Position numbers and translations under genes: made by a program
Shown: positions 1-26,889 of the stretch, in pieces
How positions within the stretch are numbered: position 1 is the stretch's first letter
How the letters are laid out: every line of letters begins with the position of its first letter
NCBI RefSeq assembly: GCF_000258175.1
Contig: NZ_JH636049.1
Location: 25,046-89,045 of the forward strand
From: Saccharomonospora xinjiangensis XJ-54
GTDB lineage: Bacteria; Actinomycetota; Actinomycetes; Mycobacteriales; Pseudonocardiaceae
DNA: 64,000 bases
Direction of reading: 5' to 3'
Notes under the pieces: generated by a model
Database searches by the model: none
Told to the model about the DNA's origin: nothing
The model's input: the letters and a program-made list of their open reading frames with translations, nothing else

Positions 1-15265
<15,265 letters not shown>

Positions 15266-15276
<11 letters not shown>

Positions 15277-18200
15277 CGGCACCCTCTCCCCCGGAAACCG
15301 CCGCCCACTCGTCGTCGGGGTCGGCGTCGATCAGCGCGAACAGTTCGGTGAGGTCGGCCTCGGCCAGCTCGCGATCGAAATCCTGGTCGTCGGCTCCATC
15401 GCCAGGAACGGCGGGCACGGCGGCAGGCACGGTGGGTACGGCGGCGGGCGTGGCGGGTGCCGGGGTCACGCCGTCCACGGCGGAGGTAGTGGCTGTGGTG
15501 GCGGCTACGCGATCCACAGCGGCCTCGGCCGTAGTGGCAGGTTGTCCGACCACAGTGGACCTGTCCGCTTCACCGGGCTCGGTGTGTCCGGCGGCCCTGT
15601 CGTCCTTGGCCTGCCGTGGACCCGGCACGAGCCGGTCGAGCAGCCACCCTGCCAGCTCAGCTGGTGTCGGATGGCTGAACACCACGGTGGCGGGCAACGT
15701 CAACCCGGTCGCGGTGGCGAGCCGGTTGCGAATCTCGACGGCGATCAGCGAGTCACACCCGAGGTCCTTGAACGAGGCGGAGGTGTCGAGCGCGCCGGAC
15801 GAGCTGTGGCCGAGTGCTGCGGCGGTGTGGTCGAGCACGAGTTCCAGCACACGAGCGGCCCTCTGCCGGGCGGGCAGGGCGGGCAGTTCGTCGATCACAG
15901 TGCGAGAGGGTTCGCGCTGGGCGCTGCGGTGTGACCGGGCGGGCGCGAGGTCGCGGAGCAGCCCCGAGCGGCCCTTGCCGTGCAACGCGGCGGCGACCAC
16001 GACGGGGTCGGGCTCGCGCAGTGCGGCGTCGAACAGGCGCAGTCCGTCGTCGGTGCCGAGTTGCCCGATGCCGAGCGCGGCGAGCCTGCGGACAGCGGTG
16101 TCGTCGAGCGCGCCGGTGAGTCCGCTGCGCTGCGACCACAGTCCCCACGCGATCGACGTGGCAGGCAGTCCTTCGGCCCTCCTGCGCCGCGCCAGCGCGT
16201 CGAGCACGCCGTTGGCCGCGGCGTAGTTGGCCTGTCCCGCTGTCCCGAGAATCCCGGCGACCGACGAGAACAGCACGAACGCGGCCACGGTCGGCAGATT
16301 CCGGGTTGCCTCGTGCAGGGTCAGCGCCGCGACAGCCTTCGGACGCAGCACCGTGTCGAGTGCCGCGTCGTCCATCGTGGACACGGGCGCGTCGGCGAGC
16401 ACTCCTGCCGCGTGAACCACGGTGGTCAGCGGCCGGTCGGCGGGCAGACCGGCGAGGACGCGGTCGAGCACGGCGCGGTCGGCGGCGTCACCGGCGACCG
16501 CCTGCGCTTCGGCGCCGAGTGCGGTGAGCTCGCCGACCAGTTCGGGGGCTCCCGGAGCGTCCGGGCCGCGCCTGCTCAGCAGCACGAGCCTCCGCACGCC
16601 GTAGGTGGTGACGAGCGCGCGGGCGACCAGCCCGCCCAGTTCTCCGGTACCTCCGGTGATCAGAGCCGCTCCGCCGAGGCGGGGCAGGGTGTGCCGTGTC
16701 GGGCGGGGGGCGCGCCGCAGCACCGGGGTCGCGAACCGGCCGCCTCGGAACCGCACCTGCGCCTCACCGGTGGCGAGCGCCCCGGTCACCACCGCACTGT
16801 CGGCGCGGTCGGTGTCGAGCAGCACGAACCGGCCGGGATGCTCGGTCTGCGCCGAGCGCACCAGCCCCCACACGGCCGCGTGAGCGGGGTCGGACAGCTC
16901 GCCGTCACCACCGGTGGTCACCACCACCAGACGCGACGCGACGGCGCGTTCGTCACCGGCCACCGAGCGGACCACGTCGAGCACCCGGCGAGCGGCGCGG
17001 GCGGGGTCGTCGCCCGCCGGGCACTCCAGAACGGCCACCTCGGGCGGCCGAGCGGGCAGGCCGTCCGTCAGCACCACCGGGTCGGCGTCCACCGGTTCCG
17101 CACGGCAATCCCCTTCGGCGGCGACGTCGGCCCAGGAGAGGGAGAACAGCGCGGGGGCAGCGGTGAGCTTCTCAGGCGACACCGGCCGCAGCGCGAGGTG
17201 GTCCACGGCCACCACAGGAGTTCCGTCCTCCGTCCACGCCAGCAACGACACCGCACTGTTGTCCACTGTGTTCAGAAGGACGCGCAGCCTCGTCGCCGAG
17301 GTGGTGGACAAGCGCACGCCGCCGAAGGAGAACGGAAGGCGGCAGGTGCCGTCGTCGCCAGAACGCAGCCAGATGCCGTGCAGCGCCGCGTCCAGCAGTG
17401 CGGGGTGAAGACCGAAGTCTCCCTCGCCACCCTCGGGCAGTGCGACGTCCAGCCACAGCCGGTCGCCCTCGGCCCAGGCGCCACGCAGGCCCCGGAACAC
17501 CGGCCCGTAGTCGAGCCCGATCGCCCGCAACCGCTCGTAGTGGCCGGTGATCGGAATCTCGGTGGCATCCGGCGGCGGCCAGTGGGATTCGAGCGCGGCG
17601 CCGACGGGCCGCTCGCCCGGCTCGACCGACGCCGTGGCGTGGCGCACCCAGCCGGTGGCGTCCCCGTCTTGCCGCGTGTGCAGGGTGATCGTGCGGCTGC
17701 CATCACCGTCCGGCGCGGAGGCGACCACCTGGACCCGCAGCGCGCCCTCGTCCGGCACCACCACGGGCGAATCGAGCACCAGTTCGCGAACCTCGGGGCA
17801 GCCCAGCCGCCTGCCCACCCACGCAACCAGGTCGAGACACGCGGTGCCGGGCAGCACCACCGTGTCGAGGACGGCGTGGTCGGCCAGCCAGGCCGTGCCG
17901 TCCAGCGAGAGGCTTCCGGTCAGCAGCACGTCGCCGCCATCGGCGTGCTCGACCTCCGCCCCGAGGAAAGGATGGGACGCCGCCGTCAGCCCTGCCGCCG
18001 TGAGATCGCCCGTACCGGCCGGGACCGTGAGCCAATGCGAATCCCGTTGGAAGGCGTACGTCGGCAACGGCACGACCCTGCCCGAGAACGCCGCGGAGAA
18101 GTCGATCGGCACGCCGTGCGCGTCGGCCTTGGCCAGCGACCGCAGAAACCTCTCCAGGCCACCTTCGCCCCTGGTCAGCGACTCCAAGGTCACCACGGGT

Positions 18201-21200
18201 TCCCCGAGTTCGTCGGCACGCTCCGCGATCCCAGACAGCAGCACGGGATGGGGACTCACCTCGACGAACGTGCGGTGGCCCTCACCGACGAGCGCGGTGA
18301 CGGCGTCGTCGAAACGGACCTCCTGCCTCAAATTCCGGTACCAGTAGTGGGCGTCGAGCACCGCACCACCGACCCTCTCGACATCCACAGTGGACATCAT
18401 CGGGATCGAGGGCACGCCGGGACGGATGGGGGCGAGGTCGGCCAGCAGCCGCTCCCGCAGTTCGGTGACCTGCGCCGAGTGGGAGGCGTAGTCCACCGCG
18501 ACCGCCTTCGCCCGTATCCCGTCGGCCGTGCAGCGCTCCACGAGCGCGGCGACCTCGGCGGGATCGCCGGACACGGTGGTGGCGTTCGGCCCGTTGCAGG
18601 CCGCGATCGACACCGCACCGACAGCACCGTCCATGCCGGACAGCAGGCCGCGCACCCGGTCAGCGGGCAACGCGAGGGAGGCCATCGCACCGCGTCCGGC
18701 GAGCGCGGTCAGCGCGCGGGAGCGGCGGGCCACCACCAGCGCGGCGTCGTCGAGGCTCAGCGCACCGGCCACGCAGGCCGCGGCGATCTCGCCCTGGCTG
18801 TGCCCGATCACGGCCGACGGCTCCACCCCGTGCGCCCGCCACAACCGGGCCAGCGCGATCATCGTCGCGAACAGCACCGGCTGCACCACGTCCACCCGGT
18901 CGAGGCCGGGTTCGCCGGGAGCTTCCCGCAACACACCGGTGAGGCTCCACTCGACGTGCGGTGACAGCGCCCGCTCGCAGTCGGCGATCGCCTCGGCGAA
19001 GCCGGGCGAGGCGGCGAGCAGGTCCCTGGCCATGCCTGCCCACTGCCCGCCCTGACCGCCGAAGACGAACACGGGGCGATGCGCGGCGGTGGCGTGCCCG
19101 GACACCACGGCGGGATCGGCGCCGCCGTCCGCGATGGCCGACACCCCGCGCAGCAAATCCTGCCTGGTCGTTCCGGTGACGGCGGCGCGAACGGGAAACC
19201 GGGTGCGCGTGGTGAGCAGCGAGTGCGCGACATCGGCCGGGTTCCAGTCGCCGGACCCGTGGTCGCCGCTCAGGTGGTCGCGCAGGCGGGCCGCCTGCGC
19301 GCGTAGTGCGGGCTCGGTGCGGGCGGAGACGGCGAGCACCACGGGCCGGTCACCGATGTCCCGCACCGGCTCGTCCACGACGTGCGGGGCCTCTTCGATG
19401 ATCACGTGGGCGTTGGTGCCGCTGATGCCGAAGGACGAGACACCGGCGCGGCGCGGCCTCGCGGTCCTCGGCCACGGCACCGGCGCGGTCAGCAGCGCCA
19501 CCGTGCCTGCCGACCACTCGACGTGCGGGGAGGGTTGTTCGGCGTGCAGCGTCGCGGGCAGCTCGCCGTGGTTCAGCGCGGACACCATTTTGATCACTCC
19601 GGCGACTCCCGCCGCCGCCTGCGTGTGGCCGATGTTCGACTTCACCGAGCCGAGCCGCAACGGCCGATCGGGCTGCCTGCCCTCGCCGTAGGCGGCCAGC
19701 AGCGCCGTCGCCTCGATCGGGTCGCCGAGCGTGGTCCCCGTGCCGTGTGCCTCCACCGCGTCGATGTCGGCGGGACGCAGTCCCGCGTCGGCGAGCGCGT
19801 CGGCGATCACCTGACGCTGAGCGAGACCGCTGGGTGCGGTCAGCCCGTTGCTGGCCCCGTCGGAGTTCAGCGCGGAACCGCGCACCACCGCGAGAATCCG
19901 GTGCCCGTTGCGGCGCGCGTCCGAGGCCCGCTCCAGCACGAGGACACCGGCCCCCTCGGCCCATCCGGTGCCTGCCGCGTCGGCGGAGAACGCGCGGCAG
20001 CGGCCGTCGGGTGACAGCCCGTTCTGCCGGTTGAACTCGGTGAACATGCCGGGAAGTGCCATCACCGTGACACCGCCCGCGATGGCGAGGCTGCTCTCTC
20101 CCGCCCGCAACGAGCGGCAGGCCAGGTGCACAGCGGACAGCGACGAGGAGCACGCCGTGTCCACGGTGAGCGCGGGCCCGCTCAGCCCGAGCACGTAGGC
20201 GACCCTGCCGGAGAGCACACTCGGAGTGCCGCCGGTGAGCAGGAAACCGCCAGCCGAGTCGGCCTGCTCGTGCAGCCGCGCCCCGTAGTCCTGCGCGGTG
20301 GCCCCCGCGAAGACGGCCGTCCTGCTGCCCCGCAGAGTGCCCGGAACGATGCCCGCGTTCTCCAGCGCCTCCCACACCACTTCGAGGAAGATCCGCTGCT
20401 GCGGGTCCATGGCAGCGGCCTCCCTCGGGGAGATGCCGAAGAACTCCGCGTCGAAGCGGTCGATCCCGTCGAGGAAGCCGCCTGGCCGGAGGCCGGTGGT
20501 GTCCAGCGCGTGCCAGCCGCGCTCGGCCGGTGGCTCGATGATGGCATCGACCCGGTCGCGCACCAGCCGCCACAGTGCCTCCGGTGTGGTCACCCCGCCC
20601 GGATAGCGGCAGCCCATGCCGACGATCACCACGGGATCGGGGTCGAAGCCACCCTCCGGACCCGGCTCGGCCGGCGGCACAGCGACCGCCGTGGCCCGCA
20701 CCGTGAGGGTCGGCGCGGCGGCCGATCCGGTCAGCTCGGCGAGATGCTCGGCCAGCGCGACGGGAGTCGGGTGGTCGTAGAGCAGCGACACCGACACGTC
20801 GGCCCCGGTGTGCTCCTCCACCAGATCCCGCAGTTCCAGCCCCATCATCGAGTCGAAGCCCTGCTCACTGAACGGCACGTCGGGCAGCACCGCCGCACCC
20901 AGCACCCGAGCCGCGAGGTCGAGCACGTCGTCGAGTGACAGCGCGGAACCACGCTCCCCTGCGTGTGTCACGGTCGTGTGCTCGGACACCGGCGGCGCGG
21001 TACGCGGCTGCACCTGTGACTCGGCTGGCGGCGCGCCGAGACCGGCAGGCCAGTGCGTGGTCCGTTCGAACGGATACGTCGGCAACGCCACCCTGACGGC
21101 CCGCCGCCCCGCGAACACCGGCTCCCAGTTGACCTCCTCCCCCGCCAGGAACCGTTTCGCCAGATCGCCGAACGAACCGACCGTGCCCGGATCGACCGCG

Positions 21201-22756
21201 TCACCGAGGAAGCCGGTGGAACCGGAAGGCTCACGGCAGGCGAGCCGGTCGAGCCTGGTGAGCAGCTCGGCGTGGTCGCGCGCGACCACGACCGCGCGGC
21301 AGGCGTGCGCCGTGCGACCAGTGACAAGGGTGAACGCCACGTCCACGTCCCTGACGTCCGGCCGCGCCGCACGGTGTTCCCGCAGGGCACGCGCCGTCGC
21401 GGCGAGCGCGGTGGGGGTGCGCGCCGACAGCACGTAGGGAAGCGGCCCGGTGGTCCCCGCCTCGGCGGGAGGCTTGGGCGAGTCGTGTGCGGCGAGCACC
21501 ACGTGACAGTTCGTGCCGCCCATGCCGAAGGAACTCACCCCGGCGATCAGCGGTGACCCGGAGTCCGGCCACGGCGAGGCCTTGGTCTGCACCCGCAGTC
21601 CCCACTCCGCGAGCGGTATCCGGTCGGGGGGTGCGGTGAAGTGCAGGTTCGGCGGCAGCACACGGTGGTGGAGGCTGAGCACCGTCTTGATCAGCCCGGC
21701 CACCCCCGCCGCGCCTTCGAGGTGCCCGATACTGGTCTTGACCGACCCGACCGCCAGTGCGGTGTCTTTGTCCCCGAACACCTCGCGCAGCGCGGCGGCC
21801 TCGGTCGCGTCACCCGCAGGCGTGCCTGTGCCATGCAACTCCACGTACTGCACGTCGGCGGCGGTCACTCCGGCCGCGCGGTGTGCCGACGCCAGTAATT
21901 CGGCCTGCGCCGCCCCGTCCGGCGCCGCGAGGTCCTCGCCCGCGCCGTCGTGGTTGACGGCCGTACCACGGATGACGCAGTACACGCGGTCGCCGTCGGC
22001 CAGTGCGGACGACAGCGGCTTGAGCACGACCACACCACCGCCCTCGCCGCGGACGAACCCGTCGGCCGCGCGGTCGAACACGCGGCAGCGGCCGGTCGGC
22101 GACAGCACTCCCATGCGGGCGGCGGCGAGCTGGCTCTCCGGTGCCAGCGCGAGGTTCACCCCGCCTGCCACCGCCATCCGGCACTCGCCCGAACGCAGGC
22201 TCGCGACCGCGAGATGCACCGCGACCAGCGACGACGACTGTCCCGTGTCGATGAGCAGACTGGGTCCTCGGACACCGAGATGGTGCGAAACCCGGTTCGC
22301 GATGACGCCCCGTTGCAACCCCGTCATGGCGTGATGTGACACGGCCTGGCCTGACCGCGACAGCAGCAGCGCGTAGTCGTCCGAACTGGACCCGAGATAC
22401 ACCCCGACGGGCAGCGACGTCAGCGCGGCGGGAACGATGCCCGCATCCTCCATGGCCTCCCACGCCAGCTCCAGCGCGAGGCGCTGCTGCGGGTCCATGG
22501 CCAGCGCCTCACGCTGGGAGATCCCGAAGAAGTCAGCGTCGAAATCGGCGACGGAGTCGAGAAACCCTCCCTCGGAGGGGATCTGTGGTCCCGCCGGCAC
22601 CGCGGCCCTCCGCCGCGCCTCCGACGGCGGCCCCACACTGTCCACACCGGACACCAGGTTGGCCCACCAACGTTCGGAATGGTCGGCGCCGGGCATCCGG
22701 CAGGCGAGTCCGATCACGGCAACGGGTTCGTTCTCCCCGATGGTGTTGCGGTCCAT
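15266..22756 (-). CDS. Modular polyketide synthase: KSQ loading module plus one cis-AT extension module
   Basis: 2496 residues, starting at an ATG preceded by AGAGGAGG. The loading module is KSQ-ACP with no AT. The nucleophile region reads DTGQSSS, so the KS cysteine is Gln173, the signature of decarboxylating KSQ domains; the HGTGT and IGHLEGA histidine motifs are intact. Its ACP serine is Ser636. Module 1 is KS (Cys869), AT (GHSQGE with Ser1320), DH (His1627, Asp1789, His1793), KR (from about 2030, with NYAAAN), ACP (Ser2336). The AT carries a YASH motif (1423-1426), which predicts methylmalonyl-CoA. In the DH motif HxxxGxxxxP the glycine is Asp, so activity is likely but not certain. An acidic C-terminal tail should dock with the coiled coil of the next PKS, whose start codon overlaps this stop. 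The protein probably starts the polyketide with a decarboxylated (acetyl) unit and adds a methyl-branched enoyl unit. Confidence 0.96.
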
Positions 22757-22828
22757 CCGACGCGCACCTCCTCTCGTCGTGGTGGGCAGGGTCGAGCCCC
22801 TCCGGTCCTGCCGGAGGTCTTCAGGGGG

Positions 22829-24028
22829 TCACTCCGGTCGCAGGTAGTTCGGTCGCAGGTCGGCGTCGTCGTAGTAGCGGTGGAACACCCGCGTGGCCGA
22901 CCCCGAGATCGGCGGCACGATCCACGACCAGTCGGCGGGGCACATCCGGCCCGCCGCCTCCTCCCTTTCGAGGTGGGTGAGGAAGCGGTCCGACTCCGTG
23001 TGGTGGTCGGTGATCTTCACTCCGGCCGCCTCGAAGGAATGCAGCACGGCCACGTTCAGTTCCACCAGCGCGCGGTCACGCCACAACGACGTCTCGGAGC
23101 TGGTGTCCAGCCGCATCTTCGCGGCCACCGTCGGCAGCAGGTCGTAGCGTTCGGTGTCACCGAGGTTGCGCGCCCCGATCTCGGTGCCCATGTACCAGCC
23201 GTTGAACGGCGCGGCCGGATACCGCACGCCTCCGATCTCCAGCACCATGCCGGAGATGGCAGGCACGGCGTGCCAGCGAAGGCCGAGGCCCGCGAACCAC
23301 GGGTAGCGCGGATGGGACAGCGCCACCTCCAGCACGGCATCCGGGGGCAGCTCGAACAACTCGATGCCGTCCCGCGGGGTCTCGATGACGAGCGGCAGCA
23401 CGTCGAACCGCGTGCCCGGCCCGCGCCAGCCGTGCCGCAGCGCCAGGTCGGTGAGGTCGGCGTTGAGCGGGTCGCCGACGACGCCACCGTCCCGCTGCCG
23501 GTAACCGGCGTAGCGGATGAGCTGCTCGTTGTGGATACGCGGCCCAGGACTGCCGGGCCGGTCAGGGGCGAACACCGTGATGGTGGGCCGGATCCGCCCA
23601 CCGCCACCGGCTTCCACGAGGTGCTTGGCCGACTCCGCCGCGATCCCGGCAGCGTCGCAAGTGTCACGCCTGTCGCGCACCCGCAGGCTTTTCCAGTAGA
23701 GCCTGCCGATACACCGGTTGCTGTTGCGCCACGCCACCCGCGCGCCGAACGTCAGCTCCTCGACGGTGTGGGTGTAGGTGCCCGTGCGCTCGACCTCCGC
23801 GCGGATCTCCGCCATCCGCTCGTCCGCCGACCGGCCGCGACCGTTTCCCTCACCGTGGAACAGCTCGACGAACCGCTCGGCCTCACCGAGCAGCCAGGCG
23901 GTATCCCTGGCACCGTCGTGCCGCTCGCCCGCTGCCGACACACTGTCCGGAGTGGACTCGGTGTCGGCAGCAGAGGCGGTGAGGTGGGCTGTCGCGGCGG
24001 CTCGGAGCAGTAGACTCGTGCTGAGCAC
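22829..24028 (-). CDS. nos: Bacterial nitric oxide synthase, oxygenase domain
   Basis: 399 residues, GTG start at 24028 with AAGGAG four bases upstream. The heme-thiolate region AWRNSNRCIGR places the proximal cysteine at Cys106. The segment FNGWYMGTEIGARN (275-288) contains Glu283, the residue that binds the guanidinium of L-arginine in this family. A WSWIVPPISGS segment near the C terminus fits the pterin-side region. There is no reductase domain, as usual for bacterial NOS, so electrons come from another protein. The N terminus has about 35 low-complexity residues. It lies 30 bases after the P450 and 72 bases before the PKS genes on the same strand, so it is almost certainly co-transcribed. 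In thaxtomin (TxtD) and rufomycin biosynthesis such a NOS feeds NO to a nitrating P450; that role here is inference. Confidence 0.95.
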   Translation of the reverse strand: MLSTSLLLRAAATAHLTASAADTESTPDSVSAAGERHDGARDTAWLLGEAERFVELFHGEGNGRGRSADERMAEIRAEVERTGTYTHTVEELTFGARVAWRNSNRCIGRLYWKSLRVRDRRDTCDAAGIAAESAKHLVEAGGGGRIRPTITVFAPDRPGSPGPRIHNEQLIRYAGYRQRDGGVVGDPLNADLTDLALRHGWRGPGTRFDVLPLVIETPRDGIELFELPPDAVLEVALSHPRYPWFAGLGLRWHAVPAISGMVLEIGGVRYPAAPFNGWYMGTEIGARNLGDTERYDLLPTVAAKMRLDTSSETSLWRDRALVELNVAVLHSFEAAGVKITDHHTESDRFLTHLEREEAAGRMCPADWSWIVPPISGSATRVFHRYYDDADLRPNYLRPE

Positions 24029-24058
24029 AGCTCTCCTTGCCCGATCGTCCGCGCCGGA

Positions 24059-25276
24059 TCAGGACAGCCGGATCGGCAGCGCCGTCAGCCCCCGTACCAG
24101 CAGGCTGTTGCGCCACGTGAGAGTGCTCGGCTTGCGGGCGAGGCTGAGGTTCGGGTACCGCGCCAGCAGCCTGCTCAACGCCACCTCGATCTCCACGCGC
24201 GACAGCGGAGCGCCGAGGCAGTAGTGGATACCGTGGCCGAACGCCAGGCTCCCGCCCAGCGGCCGGGTGAAGTCGAGTCGTTCCGGCTCGGGGAACTTGT
24301 CACCGTCCCGGTTGGCCGAGATCAGCGACACGAGCACGAACTGTCCCTTCGGGATGGTCGTATCGCCGATGGTCACGTCCGTGGCCGTGGAACGCAGGGT
24401 GGCGACGTTGACGGGGCCGTCGAACCGAAGCAGCTCGTCCACCGCGTTCGGCATCAGTGAAGGGTCGGCCTTCAGTTCGGCCAGCTTGTCGGGGTGTTCC
24501 AGCAACGCCAGCACCGCGTTGCCCACCATGCTCGCCGTTGTCTCGTAGCCCGCCACGAACATCAGCGCACAGGTCGAGACCAGCTCACGATCGGTGAGCC
24601 TGTCGCCGTCGTCCCGCGCGTTGATCAACGCGGTGATCAGGTCGTCAGCCGGATCGGCCCGCTTGGCCTCGATGACCCCCACCAGGTACTCGTCCACCGC
24701 GCGCACCGCCTCGTTCATGCGGGCGGGGTCGTTGGTGGTGAAGATGGTCTCGGTCCAGCGGCGGAAGGCGTCCTCATCGGCGGGCGGGATGCCGAGCAGC
24801 CTGCACGTGACGGCCATCGACATCGGGAAGGACACCCGGCGCAGCAGGTCGATCTCCTGCTCGCCCGCGAGCGTGTCGAGCAGGCCGTCCACGATCCTGG
24901 TGATCTCGGGGCGCAGCGACTCCACCCTCCTGCGGGTGAACGCCTTCGCCGACAGCTCGCGCAGCCGGGTGTGGTCGGGCGGGTCGGCGAAGAGCATGTG
25001 CTTGGTGAGGATGTCGGTGTAGCCCTCGTGCGCCGAGATACCGGTGTTCTGCTGCGCGAAGATGTCGGGCACGCCGTCGAAGGTCTTCGTGAACCGTGCG
25101 TCCGACAGAGCTGCCTTGGCTTCCTCGTAGCGGGCGATCACCCAGACGTCGATCCCGTCAGGCGTTCGCATCGGATGCACGGGGCCTTCGGCACGGAGGC
25201 GCTCGTAGACCTCGTACGGATCCTGGAAGAACGACATGTCGAGGACGTCGCGGCTCGGGTTCGCAGCGGTCGTCAT
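24059..25276 (-). CDS. Cytochrome P450
   Basis: 405 residues from the ATG at 25276, chosen over an in-frame codon 69 bases upstream because GAGAGG lies directly before it. Family signs are the I-helix AGYETT, an ExxR-type ELLR segment, and the heme ligand motif FGHGIHYCLGAP with Cys353. The sequence resembles soluble actinomycete P450s of natural-product pathways and would need ferredoxin and a reductase, neither of which is in the window. It precedes the NOS gene by 30 bases. Two roles are possible: ordinary hydroxylation or epoxidation of the polyketide, or NO-dependent nitration as in TxtE. The sequence alone cannot separate them; the I-helix acid/alcohol pair is canonical. Confidence 0.95.
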   Translation of the reverse strand: MTTAANPSRDVLDMSFFQDPYEVYERLRAEGPVHPMRTPDGIDVWVIARYEEAKAALSDARFTKTFDGVPDIFAQQNTGISAHEGYTDILTKHMLFADPPDHTRLRELSAKAFTRRRVESLRPEITRIVDGLLDTLAGEQEIDLLRRVSFPMSMAVTCRLLGIPPADEDAFRRWTETIFTTNDPARMNEAVRAVDEYLVGVIEAKRADPADDLITALINARDDGDRLTDRELVSTCALMFVAGYETTASMVGNAVLALLEHPDKLAELKADPSLMPNAVDELLRFDGPVNVATLRSTATDVTIGDTTIPKGQFVLVSLISANRDGDKFPEPERLDFTRPLGGSLAFGHGIHYCLGAPLSRVEIEVALSRLLARYPNLSLARKPSTLTWRNSLLVRGLTALPIRLS

Positions 25277-25353
25277 TCGCACACACCTCTCTGTCACCCG
25301 CAAAGTCGGTCCCGAGCCTAGAGTTTCCGGAACGGGTTCTGCCATAACGGAAA

Positions 25354-26889
25354 CTAGTTACGCCCGCCTGCCGCCACAGCCAGATCCGTGGTCTCCGCGA
25401 GCGTCATGACTCTCGCGACAGCGGATCGCGATCGGACCCGCAGCTTGCGAAGTATCCGTCCAACGTGGACTTGAACGGTGTTGAGCTTGATGTCGAGGAC
25501 ACTGGCGATCTGCTGGTTCGAACTTCCCTCCGCGATCAGGCGCGCCACCTGTTTCTCCCGTGGGGAAAGACTGCCGACGACGGTGCGGACGGCACGCTCG
25601 GCCTCGGCCGTGACCTCGGCCGCCGTCTGCGCGCTCGTGCGGAGCAGGCGCACGTGGTCGGCCGCCGCGGTCGCCGCGCACGACCGGTACAGCTCTTCGG
25701 CCCGCGCGAACGCCTCGAGCGAGTCGGACGTCCTTCCCAGCCTGCCCTGCACTGTGCCCAGCAGCGACAACGCCGCCGCCTCGCCGAGCCGGGCGCCTGC
25801 CCGCTCGAACGCCATGCGCGCCGTGTCCGCAGCAGGCCGCGCCGAGGCGGGGTCGGACCGGGACAGCGCCTCGGCCCTCGCCAGATGCGCCCAGCCGAGC
25901 GGATGATCGTGGTACTGCGTGCTCGTGGACGCCATGGCCAGCTCGCTCCAGCGTTCGGCCTCGGCCTGGTTTCCGAGCTCGGCATCGGCGGCGGCCAGCG
26001 CGGCCAGGAGCCTCGCTCTCGACATCGCGGGCGCCAGTGGTAGCGATCGGCCTCCTGCCGCGTCGATCAGCTGGTCGCGGCCTTCCCTGGGCCGTCCCGT
26101 GGCGATCAGGCTCAGGCCGAGCACCATGCCCACCGCCGCGAAGCGCGGGTGCGCCCCCGCCTCCCGGCGAGCTTCCTCGGCCAGTTCGCGACTCCGCGCG
26201 GGATCGCCCGATTCGAACGCGATCGCGCTCTGCGCGGCGAGGACGAGCCCCCGGCACACCGGCGTGCCGCGCCCTTCCGCGGTCTCGCGGGCCCGGTGCA
26301 CATGCCTGATCGCGTCGCCGAGTCTGCCGTCCTCGCGCGACGTGGCACCGAGCAGGACGCGGAAGAGGATCGTGCGATCGAGGTCGAAGGCGGCCTCGGC
26401 GATGCGCAGTCCGCGCCGCTGATGTGCTTGCGCCTCTCGCAGCCTGCGCAGTTGCATCTCGACCCACGACAGGTCGGCGAGCGTGGACAGCATCCTCCGC
26501 GCGGCGGCGTCGTCGAGCGTGTCCAGGTAGGCGGCCACCTCGTCGGCATGCTCGGCCGCCTTGCGCAGATCGCCGGTCCAGCAACAAGCCACCGCGACCG
26601 ACGTGCCCGCCTCAGCGAGCGACACCGGATCGCCCCACGACTCCGCGCAGGCGTAGGCGGCCTTGGCGTAGCACGACTGGGTCTCGAAGTCGTTCTCCCT
26701 GCCGTAGCAGGCGGCCGCCTCGATCAGCAGTGGCAGCGCGGCGGGGGCGTGAGGCCCCACGCGCACCAGTTCGCTGTTCAGCTCGGCGAGCCGGTGTCCC
26801 GGCGCGCTGAGCTGGGCCCGCAGCACCGTGTCGAAGTCACCTTCCGGCGTCTCGGGCACGTAGGCCGCGAAGGGGAACACCTGGGACAT
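25354..26889 (-). CDS. LuxR-family transcriptional regulator with helical-repeat sensor region
   Basis: 511 residues from the ATG at 26889; a TTG one codon earlier is the alternative start. The C terminus (about 440-500) is a LuxR/GerE helix-turn-helix with LSPREKQVARLIAEG and NTVQVHVGRILRKL. The rest is Ala/Arg-rich helical sequence that looks like degenerate tetratricopeptide repeats. No Walker motifs are seen, so this is not a full LAL regulator. It is the first gene of the minus-strand run P450, NOS, PKS, PKS, with a 77-base gap to the P450, so it is the likely pathway-specific activator. Confidence 0.88.
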   Translation of the reverse strand: MSQVFPFAAYVPETPEGDFDTVLRAQLSAPGHRLAELNSELVRVGPHAPAALPLLIEAAACYGRENDFETQSCYAKAAYACAESWGDPVSLAEAGTSVAVACCWTGDLRKAAEHADEVAAYLDTLDDAAARRMLSTLADLSWVEMQLRRLREAQAHQRRGLRIAEAAFDLDRTILFRVLLGATSREDGRLGDAIRHVHRARETAEGRGTPVCRGLVLAAQSAIAFESGDPARSRELAEEARREAGAHPRFAAVGMVLGLSLIATGRPREGRDQLIDAAGGRSLPLAPAMSRARLLAALAAADAELGNQAEAERWSELAMASTSTQYHDHPLGWAHLARAEALSRSDPASARPAADTARMAFERAGARLGEAAALSLLGTVQGRLGRTSDSLEAFARAEELYRSCAATAAADHVRLLRTSAQTAAEVTAEAERAVRTVVGSLSPREKQVARLIAEGSSNQQIASVLDIKLNTVQVHVGRILRKLRVRSRSAVARVMTLAETTDLAVAAGGRN

